Source: Aestuariivirga litoralis (lineage in GTDB: Bacteria > Pseudomonadota > Alphaproteobacteria > Rhizobiales > Aestuariivirgaceae). From it: DNA of 64,000 nucleotides. The notes under the pieces were generated by a model, which saw only the letters and a program-made list of their open reading frames with translations, searched no databases and was not told the DNA's origin. Position numbers and translations under genes: made by a program. The stretch covers positions 1,488,001 to 1,552,000 of the forward strand of contig NZ_WAHS01000001.1 in NCBI RefSeq assembly GCF_015714715.1, in the 5' to 3' direction. Below are positions 42,666 to 52,425 of this stretch, one piece after another. Position 1 is the stretch's first letter; every line of letters begins with the position of its first letter.

Positions 42666-45530
42666 ATGCTGATCAAGGAAATTGATTTCGGTACGCCCAA
42701 GTCAGAGTCGACCAAAATGGTCACGCTGGAAATCGATGGCCATGAGGTGACAGTGCCGGAAGGCACGTCGATCATGAGTGCGGCGATGTCGCTGGGCACC
42801 AAGATCCCCAAGCTCTGCGCTACGGACTCGGTCAAGGCTTTTGGTTCTTGCCGCCTGTGCCTCGTCGAGGTTGAAGGCCGCAAGGGCACGCCTGCATCCT
42901 GCACCACGCCGGTTGCTGCTGGCATCAAAGTGAAAACGCAGAGCGACCGTCTCGCCGGCCTCCGCAAAGGCGTGATGGAGCTTTACATCTCCGACCATCC
43001 GCTCGACTGCCTCACCTGTGCGGCCAATGGCGATTGCGAATTGCAGGACATGGCTGGTGCCGTGGGCTTGCGCGATGTGCGCTATGGCTATGAAGGCGAC
43101 AATCACGTTTTCAAGAAGCGTGAGAATGGCGAAGAGAATTTCCGTTTCAAGGCCAAGGATGAATCCAACCCGTATTTCACTTTCGATCCGGCCAAGTGCA
43201 TTGTCTGCTCGCGCTGCGTGCGCGCCTGCGAGGAAGTGCAAGGCACATTCGCGCTGACCATTGATGGCCGCGGCTTTGCATCACACGTTTCCGCCGGCAT
43301 GGATGAAGGCTTCCTTGATTCCGAATGCGTCTCCTGCGGCGCTTGCGTGCAGGCCTGCCCGACCGCCACGCTCACCGAAAAGACCGTGATCGCCAAAGGC
43401 CAGCCGGAACATTCCGTCGTCACCACCTGCGCCTATTGCGGCGTGGGCTGCTCCTTCAAAGCCGAAATGAAGGGCGATGAAGTCATCCGCATGGTGCCTT
43501 ACAAGGATGGCGGCGCCAATGAAGGCCATTCCTGCGTGAAGGGCCGCTTCGCCTGGGGCTACGCCACGCACAAGGACCGCATCACCAAACCAATGGTGCG
43601 CGACAAGATTACCGATCCGTGGAAGGAAGTTTCCTGGGAAGAAGCCATCGGCACAGCGGCCACGCGCCTGAAAGCGATCCAGGAAAAATATGGCCGCCAG
43701 TCCATCGGCGGCATCACCTCGTCCCGTTGTACCAATGAAGAAGTCTATGTGGTGCAGAAGATGATCCGCACTGCGTTCAAGAACAACAATACCGATACCT
43801 GCGCACGTGTGTGCCACTCACCCACCGGTTATGGCCTTTCCAAAACCTTCGGCACGTCTGCTGGCACGCAGGATTTCAAATCGGTCGCCAAGGCTGACGT
43901 GATCATGGTGATCGGCGCCAACCCGTCGCAGGGCCATCCGGTTTTTGCCTCGCGCATGAAGAAGCGCATCCGCGCTGGCGCCAAGCTGATCGTGATCGAT
44001 CCGCGTGAAACCGAAGCGGTGAATGCGCCGCATGTGGCAGCACAATTCCATCTGCCTTTGCAGCCGGGCACCAATGTGGCCATCGTCAATGCGCTGGCGC
44101 ATGTGATCGTCACGGAAGGATTGCAGAACCAGAAATTCATCGATGAACGTTGTGACCTGACGGAATTCAGCCGCTGGATGGATTTCATCAAGGACCCGCG
44201 CCACTCGCCAGAAAATGTGGAAGCACTGACGCGCGTTCCGGCTGAGCGCGTGCGCGGTGCCGCAAGGCTTTATGCCACCGGCGGCAATGGTGCGATCTAT
44301 TACGGCCTCGGCGTGACCGAGCACAGCCAGGGTTCCACCATGGTGATGGGCATGGCCAATCTGGCGATGCTCACCGGCAATATCGGCCGCGAAGGTGTTG
44401 GCGTAAATCCGCTGCGCGGCCAGAACAACGTGCAAGGCTCTTGCGACATGGGCTCGTTCCCGCATGAATTGCCGGGCTACCGCCATGTGTCGGACAATGC
44501 CGTGCGCCAGATGTTCGAAGAAGTGTGGAACACGCAGATCGACAATGAACCGGGCCTGCGCATTCCCAACATGTTCAACGCCGCCATTGATGGCAGCTTC
44601 CGTGGCATGTTCATTCAAGGTGAAGACATCGCGCAATCTGATCCGAACACGCATCATGTGAACCATGCGCTCGAAAGCCTTGATTGCCTGATCGTGCAGG
44701 ATCTGTTCCTGAATGAAACCGCAGCCTTCGCGCATGTGTTCTTGCCGGGCACGTCGTTCCTCGAAAAGGATGGCACATTCACCAATGCCGAGCGCCGCAT
44801 CAACCGCGTGCGCCCGGTCAAGGCGCCGCTGCAAGGCAAGCAGGAATGGCAAGTGGTAAGTGAGCTCGCGCAAGCCATGGGCTATGACATGCGCTACGAT
44901 GACGCCTCGCAGATCATGGACGAAATCGCCATGCTTACGCCCACATTCGCTGGCGTGTCCTTCGCGCGCCTGGACGAGATGGGTTCGATCCAGTGGCCAT
45001 GCAATGCCAATGCGCCGGATGGCACGCCCACCATGCATGTCGGCAAATTCGTGCGTGGCCAGGGCCGCTTCATGCTGACCGAATATGTGCCCACGCCGGA
45101 AAAGACCAACCGCGACTTCCCGCTGATCCTGACGACGGGGCGCATCCTCTCGCAATATAATGTGGGCGCGCAGACGCGGCGCACTGAAAACGTGGCTTGG
45201 CATCCGGAAGACATTCTGGAAATCCACCCGTCCGATGCGGAAATGCGCGGCATCAAGCATGGTTCGATGGTGTCGATTGCCAGCCGCATCGGCGGCACCA
45301 CCTTGCGCGCCGATGTAACCGAGCGTGTGCCGCCGGGCGTGGTTTATACCACGTTCCATCACCCGGTTTCGGGCGCCAATGTGATCACCACCGAGTTCTC
45401 GGATTGGGCCACCAATTGCCCGGAATTCAAGGTGACGGCCGTGCAGGTCAACCCATCCAACCAGCCATCTGAATGGCAGAAGGAATGGGAAGACCGCGAG
45501 GAAATGAACAAGCGCGTGGCGGCGGAGTGA
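42666..45530 (+). CDS. fdsA: NAD-dependent formate dehydrogenase alpha (catalytic) subunit
   Basis: 954 residues. The N-terminal ferredoxin-like region has [2Fe-2S] cysteines 51, 62, 65 and 79. A His-Cys3 cluster follows (His111, Cys115, 118, 124), then two [4Fe-4S] sites (Cys178, 181, 184, 188 and Cys221, 224, 227, 231). The molybdopterin domain has its own cluster (Cys255, 258, 262, 290). Cys383 in RVCHSPTGYG is the expected molybdenum ligand, so it is Cys-type, not selenocysteine. It oxidises formate to CO2. All cluster ligands are intact. Confidence 0.96.
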   Translation: MLIKEIDFGTPKSESTKMVTLEIDGHEVTVPEGTSIMSAAMSLGTKIPKLCATDSVKAFGSCRLCLVEVEGRKGTPASCTTPVAAGIKVKTQSDRLAGLRKGVMELYISDHPLDCLTCAANGDCELQDMAGAVGLRDVRYGYEGDNHVFKKRENGEENFRFKAKDESNPYFTFDPAKCIVCSRCVRACEEVQGTFALTIDGRGFASHVSAGMDEGFLDSECVSCGACVQACPTATLTEKTVIAKGQPEHSVVTTCAYCGVGCSFKAEMKGDEVIRMVPYKDGGANEGHSCVKGRFAWGYATHKDRITKPMVRDKITDPWKEVSWEEAIGTAATRLKAIQEKYGRQSIGGITSSRCTNEEVYVVQKMIRTAFKNNNTDTCARVCHSPTGYGLSKTFGTSAGTQDFKSVAKADVIMVIGANPSQGHPVFASRMKKRIRAGAKLIVIDPRETEAVNAPHVAAQFHLPLQPGTNVAIVNALAHVIVTEGLQNQKFIDERCDLTEFSRWMDFIKDPRHSPENVEALTRVPAERVRGAARLYATGGNGAIYYGLGVTEHSQGSTMVMGMANLAMLTGNIGREGVGVNPLRGQNNVQGSCDMGSFPHELPGYRHVSDNAVRQMFEEVWNTQIDNEPGLRIPNMFNAAIDGSFRGMFIQGEDIAQSDPNTHHVNHALESLDCLIVQDLFLNETAAFAHVFLPGTSFLEKDGTFTNAERRINRVRPVKAPLQGKQEWQVVSELAQAMGYDMRYDDASQIMDEIAMLTPTFAGVSFARLDEMGSIQWPCNANAPDGTPTMHVGKFVRGQGRFMLTEYVPTPEKTNRDFPLILTTGRILSQYNVGAQTRRTENVAWHPEDILEIHPSDAEMRGIKHGSMVSIASRIGGTTLRADVTERVPPGVVYTTFHHPVSGANVITTEFSDWATNCPEFKVTAVQVNPSNQPSEWQKEWEDREEMNKRVAAE

Positions 45531-46294
45531 TTGCGGAAGCATCCATTTCCGCCAGCGGGCTTCTGAACGGCGCAGCCGCAACATGGCTGGTGCCGGAAGA
45601 AGTGCCGGTGGCCATTCTGCTCAATTCCAATTCCTATGCCGTGATGATGGCAACGCCTGCGGACCTTGAAGATTTCGCGTTGGGTTTTGTGTTGAGCGAA
45701 GGCATCGTGGCGCATCATTCGCATGTGAAGGGCATCCTGCTGTTGCAACAGCCCGAAGGTTACAGTGTTGATGTGGCCATCGATGAGGCTCATCTGCTGC
45801 GCGATGCCTATGTGAAGCGCAATATGGAAGGCCGCATAGGTTGCGGCTTGTGCGGCGTGGCCGAACTTTCTGACGCTCTACGCATGCCGCGTGACAAGGT
45901 GAAGCCTGTGCCGCTGGCGGCGGCGGCGGTGGCGATGGCGTTTGATGCGCTGCCCGAGCACCAGCCTATGAATGCGGCCAATCATTCGGTGCACGCCGCA
46001 GCTTTTTGCTCCGTGGACGGATCAATTCTACTGGCGCGCGAAGATGTGGGCCGGCACAATGCGCTGGACAAGGTGATCGGCGCCATGGCGCGCAAGGCCC
46101 AAGTGCCGGATGATGGCTTTGTGCTGATGTCGTCGCGCTGTTCGTCGGAACTGGTACAGAAATGTGCTCGCGTGGGCCTCGGCGCCCTCGCCACGCTTTC
46201 CGCACCTACCGCTTTTGCTTTATCGCTGGCCAGACAGGCTGGTATCAGTTTGGCCTCGCGCGCGCCGCAGGGCATCATGATGTTTGGAGTTTGA
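45527..46294 (+). CDS. fdhD: Formate dehydrogenase sulfurtransferase FdhD (FdsC)
   Basis: About 255 residues using a GTG at 45527 that overlaps the fdsA stop in a GTGA junction; the frame is open to 45473. The CGLCG pair in GRIGCGLCGVAEL supplies the sulfur-transferring cysteines. Other family blocks are VLLNSNSYAVMMATP, LEDFALGFVLSEGIV, ILLAREDVGRHNALDKVIGA and RCSSELVQKCARVGL. FdhD sulfurates the bis-MGD molybdenum cofactor before insertion into FdsA. Confidence 0.93.
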   Translation: MIAEASISASGLLNGAAATWLVPEEVPVAILLNSNSYAVMMATPADLEDFALGFVLSEGIVAHHSHVKGILLLQQPEGYSVDVAIDEAHLLRDAYVKRNMEGRIGCGLCGVAELSDALRMPRDKVKPVPLAAAAVAMAFDALPEHQPMNAANHSVHAAAFCSVDGSILLAREDVGRHNALDKVIGAMARKAQVPDDGFVLMSSRCSSELVQKCARVGLGALATLSAPTAFALSLARQAGISLASRAPQGIMMFGV

Positions 46295-46295
46295 G

Positions 46296-46580
46296 ATGGA
46301 ACAGCAAGACATGATCCGCATGGCGAACCAGATCGCCAGCTTCTTCAGGGGCTATGGCACCGATGAGGCCAAGAAGGAGATCTCGTCGCATCTCAATAAT
46401 TTCTGGGAGCCCCGGATGCGCGAACAGTTTTTCAAGCATCTCGACAGCGGTGGTGCTGGTTTTGATCCGCTGGTGCTGGAAGCCGCCAAGCTGGTGCGCA
46501 AGCCCGACAATCATAACTCCAACATGCGCGAGCCGGTGGACCACAAATCAGGTCTGCCGATGGAGCCCAAGGAATCTTGA
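46296..46580 (+). CDS. fdsD: Formate dehydrogenase delta subunit
   Basis: About 94 residues from the ATG at 46296, with GGAG 7 bases upstream and one base between it and the fdhD stop. The N-terminal MIRMANQIASFFRGYGTDEA block followed by HLNNFWEPRMREQFFKHL is the FdsD signature. FdsD is a small subunit or assembly factor of the complex. It closes the operon and is convergent with a ycgN gene 4 bases away. Confidence 0.92.
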   Translation: MEQQDMIRMANQIASFFRGYGTDEAKKEISSHLNNFWEPRMREQFFKHLDSGGAGFDPLVLEAAKLVRKPDNHNSNMREPVDHKSGLPMEPKES

Positions 46581-46584
46581 GTCG

Positions 46585-47046
46585 CTATCTGGCCCTGCGC
46601 TTCGCCTTCGGCAGCTTCCACAAATGCTCCACCAGCTCGTCCACACTGATGCCCTTTTCGGAATAGACTTCGCCCGCCACCGAAATTCCAGCTTCGGTCA
46701 CCGTTTCCTGCCGGCCTGACACCAGCGGGTGCCACCAGGACAGTTCCCTGCCCTCGTTCAAACGCCGGTATGCGCAGGTTTCCGGCAGCCAGCCCAACTC
46801 GGCCACGTTCTTTGGCGTCAGCGTCACACAATCGGGCACGCGCTTGGCGCGGTTGGGATAATCCGTACACTGACAGGTTTTAAGATTCAACAGCTTGCAG
46901 GCCGTGCGCGTGTACAGAAATTCGCCGGTGTCCTCGTCTTCCAGCTTGTTCAGGCAGCAGCGGCCGCAGCCATCGCACAGGCTTTCCCATTGCGTGCGAG
47001 ACATTTCGGCCAGCGATGTGGTTTTCCAGAATGGTTCGGACATCAC
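46585..47046 (-). CDS. YcgN/UPF0260 cysteine-cluster protein
   Basis: 153 residues. Conserved cysteines appear as [40 protein letters not shown] and ETCAYR, a pattern for a metal or iron-sulfur site typical of UPF0260. [20 protein letters not shown] at the start and SWWHPLVSG are family hallmarks. The cellular role is not established. Two adjacent ATGs (47046 and 47043) are possible. Confidence 0.9.
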   Translation of the reverse strand: MMSEPFWKTTSLAEMSRTQWESLCDGCGRCCLNKLEDEDTGEFLYTRTACKLLNLKTCQCTDYPNRAKRVPDCVTLTPKNVAELGWLPETCAYRRLNEGRELSWWHPLVSGRQETVTEAGISVAGEVYSEKGISVDELVEHLWKLPKAKRRAR

Positions 47047-47052
47047 CGCCTT

Positions 47053-48447
47053 TTAGCGCGGACGGGCAACAAAGAGCAATGTGAGTGCAAGGCCCGCCAG
47101 TTGCAGAATTGCCGCAGCGTTAAATCCCAACACAATATGATCGGCCAGAGAATCCGAGAAGGTTGCCGCCAGTGCAACCAGGCTGGCCAGGCCCAGTGTG
47201 CCGCCCAATTGATGCGCGGTGTTGACCACGCCAGAGGCCGCGCCCGCGTCAGCCTTGGCAACACCGCTCATGCCAGCCACTGTCAAAGGACCAAGAGCTG
47301 CGCCATTGCCAATGCCGAGCAAAAGCATCGGCAGGCCGACATTCCACAGATAGGTGGAATGTGCAGGTTGCTGGCCAAGCCAGAACAGGCCCAGAGCCGC
47401 GCAGAGGAAAGCCAAGGCCAGAACGCCACCCGTTCCGATCAGCCGCGTGCCACGCGGGATAAGCAGTGAGGCTACAAAGGTCATCGCAGTCATCGGCAGG
47501 AAACCAAGGCCGGCCTGAAACGGCGTCATGCCCATCACCACTTGCATCAGCTGCGTGGCATAAAAGAAGAAGCCCACCATCGCCCCGATGAACATCATGC
47601 GCGCCACATAGGAGGCGGTGCGGCTGGAGGAAGCAAACAGGCTCAACGGCAGCAGCGGTGCCTTGGCCCCGGCCTGGCGCAGGAAGAATGCGGCCAGCAG
47701 GGCGATCCCTAAAACACATGCACCCCAGGCTTCGATCTGCGCCCAGCCCGTGGCTGAGGACACGATGCCGTAAACCAGGCTACCCATGCCCAAGGTGGAA
47801 AGGCCCGCACTCAGCATATCTGGCGCACCCTTGGTGCGCGGTGTTTCAACCAGCAAGCTGCGGCCCGCCCACCAGAGAATGATGCCGACGGGCACGTTGA
47901 CCAGAAAGCCAACGCGCCAAGAGAGAGCGCCGGCGAAGAAGCCGCCGAGCACCAAGCCCAAGCTGGCACCGATGCCCGCCGTGGCGGCATAGGCTGAGAG
48001 CGCCTTGGTGCGCGGCTCGCCTTCGGGGAAATGAATGGTCAGAAGCGCCATCGTAGCGGGTGCCAGAATCGCCGCGCCCACGCCCTGTATGGCACGCGCC
48101 ACGACCAGCATGGTGCCTGATTGGGCCAGGCCGATCGCCAATGAGGCCAGAGTGAAAATGGCAACGCCGGTGAGATAGACGCGCTTGCGGCCAAACAGGT
48201 CCCCCGCCCGCGCGCCCACCATGAGGAAGCCGCCAAAGAATAACGTGTAAGCATTTTGTACCCAGCTAAGGGATGAGGGCGAGAAGCCGAAATCCTTGGC
48301 GATGTCCGGCAGGCCAGTGATCACGATGGATGTATCGAGCAAAATCAGCAGGTAAGTGGCCAGAACAATGGTCAGCACCGCCCATTGGCGGTCGGCTTCG
48401 GTCTTATCGGTGGAGAACATGGTGTGGGCTACAGCGGCGGTTGTCAT
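47053..48447 (-). CDS. MFS multidrug transporter, DHA2 (EmrB/QacA) family
   Basis: About 464 residues from the ATG at 48447; the frame is open to 48519. Around 14 hydrophobic segments are visible. The motif A loop is GARAGDLFGRKRVYLTG. The motif C region GIGASLGLVLGGFFAGALSW identifies an antiporter of the drug:H+ type, and LLDTSIVITGLPDIAKDFGF is the usual helix 1 motif. Substrate unknown. It is divergent from a LysR gene with 74 bases between, so that regulator probably controls it. Confidence 0.9.
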   Translation of the reverse strand: MTTAAVAHTMFSTDKTEADRQWAVLTIVLATYLLILLDTSIVITGLPDIAKDFGFSPSSLSWVQNAYTLFFGGFLMVGARAGDLFGRKRVYLTGVAIFTLASLAIGLAQSGTMLVVARAIQGVGAAILAPATMALLTIHFPEGEPRTKALSAYAATAGIGASLGLVLGGFFAGALSWRVGFLVNVPVGIILWWAGRSLLVETPRTKGAPDMLSAGLSTLGMGSLVYGIVSSATGWAQIEAWGACVLGIALLAAFFLRQAGAKAPLLPLSLFASSSRTASYVARMMFIGAMVGFFFYATQLMQVVMGMTPFQAGLGFLPMTAMTFVASLLIPRGTRLIGTGGVLALAFLCAALGLFWLGQQPAHSTYLWNVGLPMLLLGIGNGAALGPLTVAGMSGVAKADAGAASGVVNTAHQLGGTLGLASLVALAATFSDSLADHIVLGFNAAAILQLAGLALTLLFVARPR

Positions 48448-48521
48448 GCCCCTATCTAGGCCCACCGGTTCCATGCGATAACGGGCTATAATTGTCATAA
48501 GCCTATGAGCAGCATTCATAA

Positions 48522-49433
48522 ATGAAAACGCCTGATTATGCGGCCTTGCAGGCCTTCATGGTGGTGGCGCGCGAGCGCAGCTTCACCCGCGCCGCCGCCC
48601 AGCTTGGCATTTCGCAATCCTCGCTCAGCCATACAATCAGGGGGCTGGAAGAGCGCTTGGGCCTTCGCCTTCTGGCTCGCACGACGCGCAGCGTGGCGCC
48701 CACAGCAGCGGGCGAGCGATTGCTGGGTTCGCTGCAACCGGCCTTCGCCCAGATCAGTGCCGAGCTGCAATCCCTCAATGCGCTGAAGGATAAGCCCTCC
48801 GGCCTCATCCGCATCAGTTGCGGCGAACATGCAGCGCGTTCGGCTCTTTGGCCCCGAATCGAAAAATTCCTGGCGCAAAACCCTGATGTGCAGGTGGAAA
48901 TCACTGTCGATAACGGCCTCATTGATATCGTGACCGAGAAATTCGATGCCGGCATCCGGCACGGCGAGCTGGTGGCCAAGGACATGATCGCCCTGCCGCT
49001 CGGGCCTGAACTGCGCATGCTGCCCGCAGCCTCCCCAGCCTATTTCAAAACCTATCCCAAGCCCAAGCGCCCCGAGGATTTGACCGGGCACGCCTGCATC
49101 AATATCCGCCTGCCCACGCTGGGCAATGTCTATGCTTGGGAGTTTGAAAAGGCCGGGCGCAGCGTGAATGTGAAGGTGGAAGGCCCGCTTTTAACCAACA
49201 GCGTGGATATCCGCCTGCAGGCGGCTCTTTCAGGGCTGGGCATTGCCTATCTGCCGGCGGATGTTCTGGCAACTTACATCGCCAAGGGAAAGCTGATCCC
49301 GGTTCTGGAGGATTGGTGCCCGCCTTATGCCGGCTATCACCTGTATTATCCCAACCGCCGCCAGCCCACCCCAGCTTTTGCCGCTTTTCTGGCGGCGATC
49401 AGAGCGCGCCAGGCTTCCATGGAATTGCCCTGA
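48522..49433 (+). CDS. LysR-family transcriptional regulator
   Basis: 303 residues. The winged helix (FMVVARERSFTRAAAQLGIS, SSLSHTIRGLEERLGLRLLA, TTRSVAPTAAGE) is followed by the substrate-binding domain with DNGLIDIVTEKFDAGIRHGE. The subtype with TTRSVAPTAAG resembles regulators of efflux or aromatic resistance. It is divergent from the DHA2 transporter. The intergenic ATAATTGTCATAA segment at about 48486-48499 may be its operator, but I cannot confirm this. Confidence 0.92.
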   Translation: MKTPDYAALQAFMVVARERSFTRAAAQLGISQSSLSHTIRGLEERLGLRLLARTTRSVAPTAAGERLLGSLQPAFAQISAELQSLNALKDKPSGLIRISCGEHAARSALWPRIEKFLAQNPDVQVEITVDNGLIDIVTEKFDAGIRHGELVAKDMIALPLGPELRMLPAASPAYFKTYPKPKRPEDLTGHACINIRLPTLGNVYAWEFEKAGRSVNVKVEGPLLTNSVDIRLQAALSGLGIAYLPADVLATYIAKGKLIPVLEDWCPPYAGYHLYYPNRRQPTPAFAAFLAAIRARQASMELP

Positions 49434-49484
49434 TTGGCCCTCAAAAGCGATGCTAACCATTTCGTCTAAGCAACTTGCTTTTGG

Positions 49485-51824
49485 GTGGTCAGGGGCGATA
49501 ATCAGCGCCAGAACGGAACATTAGAGTTGAGCCAGCTCCCTACCCGCAACCGCTTTTTCCGCATGATGTGGACGGCCGATGCCTTTATCAGCTCGGCCGT
49601 GTTTGAAACCCTGCGCGCGATCAAGTCTGCCTATTGGAGCTATTCTGCCTGGCTTTACCGATGGTTCCGCATTTCCGGCCTGCAGCGTGTGCTGGTTGAT
49701 CTGATCGACGATGGTTTTACCTTCGGGGTGGTGATCTGTTTTGCGCTTCTGGCCTATGCCGTGCCGCGCGCCCCCGATCCAGCCACCATGCTCAACAATG
49801 GCCGCGAATACGCGATCACCTTTACCGACTCGGATGGCAACATCATCGGCCGCCGTGGCATCCGCCAGAATGACAATATTCCGCTGAATGAAATCCCGCC
49901 GGTTCTGATCAAGGCGGTGCTGGCCACCGAGGATGCGCGCTTCTACGACCATTTCGGCGTGGACGTGATCGGCACGCTCAGAGCCATGATCCACAACACC
50001 CATGGCGGCTCCAAACAGGGTGGTTCGTCGATCACCCAGCAGGTGGTGAAGAACATCCTGCTCACCCCGGAACGCACCATGCAGCGCAAGGTGCATGAAG
50101 CCTTTCTTTCGCTGTGGCTGGAAGAGCGTTTCAGCAAGGACCAGATACTCAAGCTCTATCTTGACCGCGCCTATATGGGCGGCGGCACTTATGGTGTGGA
50201 AGCAGCCTCACAATTCTATTTCGGCAAATCCGTGCGCGATATCAATCTGCCGGAAGCCGCCGTGCTGGCCGGCTTGTTCAAGGCGCCGACGCAATATGCG
50301 CCGCATGCCAACCCTGAAGCCTCGCGCGCCCGCAGCGATGTGGTGCTCTACCGCATGCTGGATGCGGGTGCCATCACCCAGGGCGAGCTGTTGCAGGCAA
50401 AGCGCAATCCGGCACAAATCGTCGAACAAAATATTCTGGCCAGCCCGAACTGGTTTCTCGATTTCGCCTACAAGGACACACTTGATGTGCTGAAGCGGCA
50501 GAACATCAAGAATGACTATGTGCTCGAGGTGAAGACCACCATCAACACCCGCCTGCAAAACGCCTCGCAGGCCATTCTCAATGATGTGATCGACAATATC
50601 GGGCCGGACCGTCTTTTCACCCAGGCCTCATCTGTTACCATGTCGCCGGACGGCGCGGTGCGCCAGATCGTCGGCGGACGTGACTATGAAGACAGCCAGT
50701 TCAACCGCGTCACCAATGCCTACCGGCAGACGGGTTCTTCTTTCAAACCATTCGTGTATCTCACCGCCCTTCTCAAGGGCTACACGCCTGAGACCATCGT
50801 GATTGATGGCCCGGTCTGCGTTGGCAATTGGTGCGTGCATAATTTCTCGCCCGGCTTCCGCGGTGCGATCAGCCTGAAAACTGCGCTCACCCATTCGATC
50901 AATACGATTGCGGTGAAGCTGCTGCTTTATGCAGGCAACAACAACGCCACAGCGGGCCGCAAAAAAGTGGAAGAGACTGCGCGCCTGGTAGGCATCACCG
51001 GCAATCTCGATCCCTATGCCACGATGGCGATCGGCACCAGCGCTCTCACCTTGATGGATCTCAGCACCGGCTATGCCACGATCGCCAATGGCGGCAAGCT
51101 GGCGCATCCCTATGCTGTCCAGGAAATTCGCCGGCCCGATGGATCGCTGATTTATAATCATGACACCAATGAGAAAGACCTGCCACAAGTGGTGCCCGCC
51201 GCGAAAATCGCGCAGCTTGTCACCATGATGCGCAGCGTTGTGACCAGCGGCACCGCGACCGCCGCCGATCTGGGATTTGAGCCCGTCGCCGGCAAGACCG
51301 GCACCAATGCCAATTTCCGCGATGCCTGGTTCATGGGCTTCACCGGGCATTATCTCACCGGTGTTTGGGTCGGCAATGATGACAATTCACCGATGGCCAG
51401 CTCTAAAGGCCTGGCTGTCACCGGCGGTGTGGTGCCAGCCCCGGCCTGGAAGCGCATCATGAGTGTCGCTGAGTTTGGCCTGAAGCCCATTGGGATTCCC
51501 GGTGTGCCACTGGATGGCAGCTATTCAGCGCCGCCCACCTCCATTCCTGATCCGGCTTTGCCAAATGCGGTGGCCGAACAGGCCAGTCCACAGGTGGCAT
51601 CCAATGATGAAGCCACAGCCCTCGCCGCAACGGCGGATGCGGGCGAGCAGGCTGATACGGATTCCAAGGACATCCTGAACAACATGATTGATATGTTCCA
51701 GCCGACGTCTTCAGATACGGCCGCTGCAGCGCCACGCAAGAAGCCCCGCATCAAGCAGGCCCAGGCGCCTGCACCCAAGGCACAGCGCAAGAGCCTGTTT
51801 GAATTGCTATTCGGGCGACATTAA
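49485..51824 (+). CDS. Class A penicillin-binding protein (PBP1A-type)
   Basis: Up to 779 residues. The start is uncertain: GTG at 49485, TTG at 49527 and ATG at 49563 are all possible. A cytoplasmic N-terminus and one membrane anchor (FGVVICFALLAYAVP) precede the glycosyltransferase domain (EDARFYDHFGVD, GGSSITQQVVKN, YLDRAYMGGGTYGVEAAS). The transpeptidase domain has the SxxK serine in TGSSFKPFVYL, SIN in LTHSINTIA and KTG in VAGKTGTN. The tail of about 100 residues is Pro/Ala/Lys-rich. The enzyme polymerises and crosslinks peptidoglycan. Two DUF genes follow and may share the transcript. Confidence 0.93.
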   Translation: MVRGDNQRQNGTLELSQLPTRNRFFRMMWTADAFISSAVFETLRAIKSAYWSYSAWLYRWFRISGLQRVLVDLIDDGFTFGVVICFALLAYAVPRAPDPATMLNNGREYAITFTDSDGNIIGRRGIRQNDNIPLNEIPPVLIKAVLATEDARFYDHFGVDVIGTLRAMIHNTHGGSKQGGSSITQQVVKNILLTPERTMQRKVHEAFLSLWLEERFSKDQILKLYLDRAYMGGGTYGVEAASQFYFGKSVRDINLPEAAVLAGLFKAPTQYAPHANPEASRARSDVVLYRMLDAGAITQGELLQAKRNPAQIVEQNILASPNWFLDFAYKDTLDVLKRQNIKNDYVLEVKTTINTRLQNASQAILNDVIDNIGPDRLFTQASSVTMSPDGAVRQIVGGRDYEDSQFNRVTNAYRQTGSSFKPFVYLTALLKGYTPETIVIDGPVCVGNWCVHNFSPGFRGAISLKTALTHSINTIAVKLLLYAGNNNATAGRKKVEETARLVGITGNLDPYATMAIGTSALTLMDLSTGYATIANGGKLAHPYAVQEIRRPDGSLIYNHDTNEKDLPQVVPAAKIAQLVTMMRSVVTSGTATAADLGFEPVAGKTGTNANFRDAWFMGFTGHYLTGVWVGNDDNSPMASSKGLAVTGGVVPAPAWKRIMSVAEFGLKPIGIPGVPLDGSYSAPPTSIPDPALPNAVAEQASPQVASNDEATALAATADAGEQADTDSKDILNNMIDMFQPTSSDTAAAAPRKKPRIKQAQAPAPKAQRKSLFELLFGRH

Positions 51825-51876
51825 AAGTGTTAGCAATATCAACGATGCCACACTGCAGAACGGAACAGCCCCAAAA

Positions 51877-52425
51877 ATGAGGATTTCCTTCGGCCCTGCA
51901 GTTCTGGTTGCCGGTGCGGTCGCCGGCTATGTGGCCGGCGTTCAAGCGCTGGGCAAGGCCGGGCAATATTCTGTGGGTGAAGGCGGGCACTGGAAGCAGG
52001 AAACCACCAATCCCAAAGATGTCTATCTGATCTATGCGCTCGGTCATTTCCGCAGCCTGGGGCTTCTGCCACCGGGGCACGACACCGCCTATTACACGCG
52101 CGATCTTGATGAAGATGGCAATGCGCTACGTTCCACCTGTTCCTATATTCTGAGCGGGCAAGAACCTGCTGCGCGCTGGTGGTCGGTGAATGCCATGCCG
52201 GAAGGCACGCCGCAGAAAGCCATATCGCTGACCGCCGCCGATGCCGTGCTGACGGGCGACAAGGAATTGAAGCTGGCAATTTCGCGTCACATGCAACCGG
52301 GCAATCTTCTGCAGGTCGAGGATTTCGGGCCGATGCGAGTGACGCTGGTGCTCAATGCCCCCTATCCACCGAAGAAGGATGAGGCCCTGAAGCTGCCCAG
52401 CCTGAAGAAAGTCACCTGCGAATGA
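51877..52425 (+). CDS. DUF1214 family exported protein
   Basis: About 182 residues from the ATG at 51877. An N-terminal hydrophobic helix (ISFGPAVLVAGAVAGYVAGV) is followed by a beta-rich domain with DTAYYTRDLDEDGNALRSTC, WWSVNAMP and DKELKLAISRHMQPGNLLQV. This matches the short DUF1214 proteins of Rhizobiales. It overlaps the following DUF1254 gene by 4 bases (ATGA). The pair often occurs as one unit; function is not established. Confidence 0.8.
   Translation: MRISFGPAVLVAGAVAGYVAGVQALGKAGQYSVGEGGHWKQETTNPKDVYLIYALGHFRSLGLLPPGHDTAYYTRDLDEDGNALRSTCSYILSGQEPAARWWSVNAMPEGTPQKAISLTAADAVLTGDKELKLAISRHMQPGNLLQVEDFGPMRVTLVLNAPYPPKKDEALKLPSLKKVTCE

Noticed and set aside
43818-45584. A 588-codon open frame antisense to fdsA
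   Set aside because: It is opposite the conserved molybdopterin domain, with no ribosome site or family motif. The same codon-bias artefact explains it.
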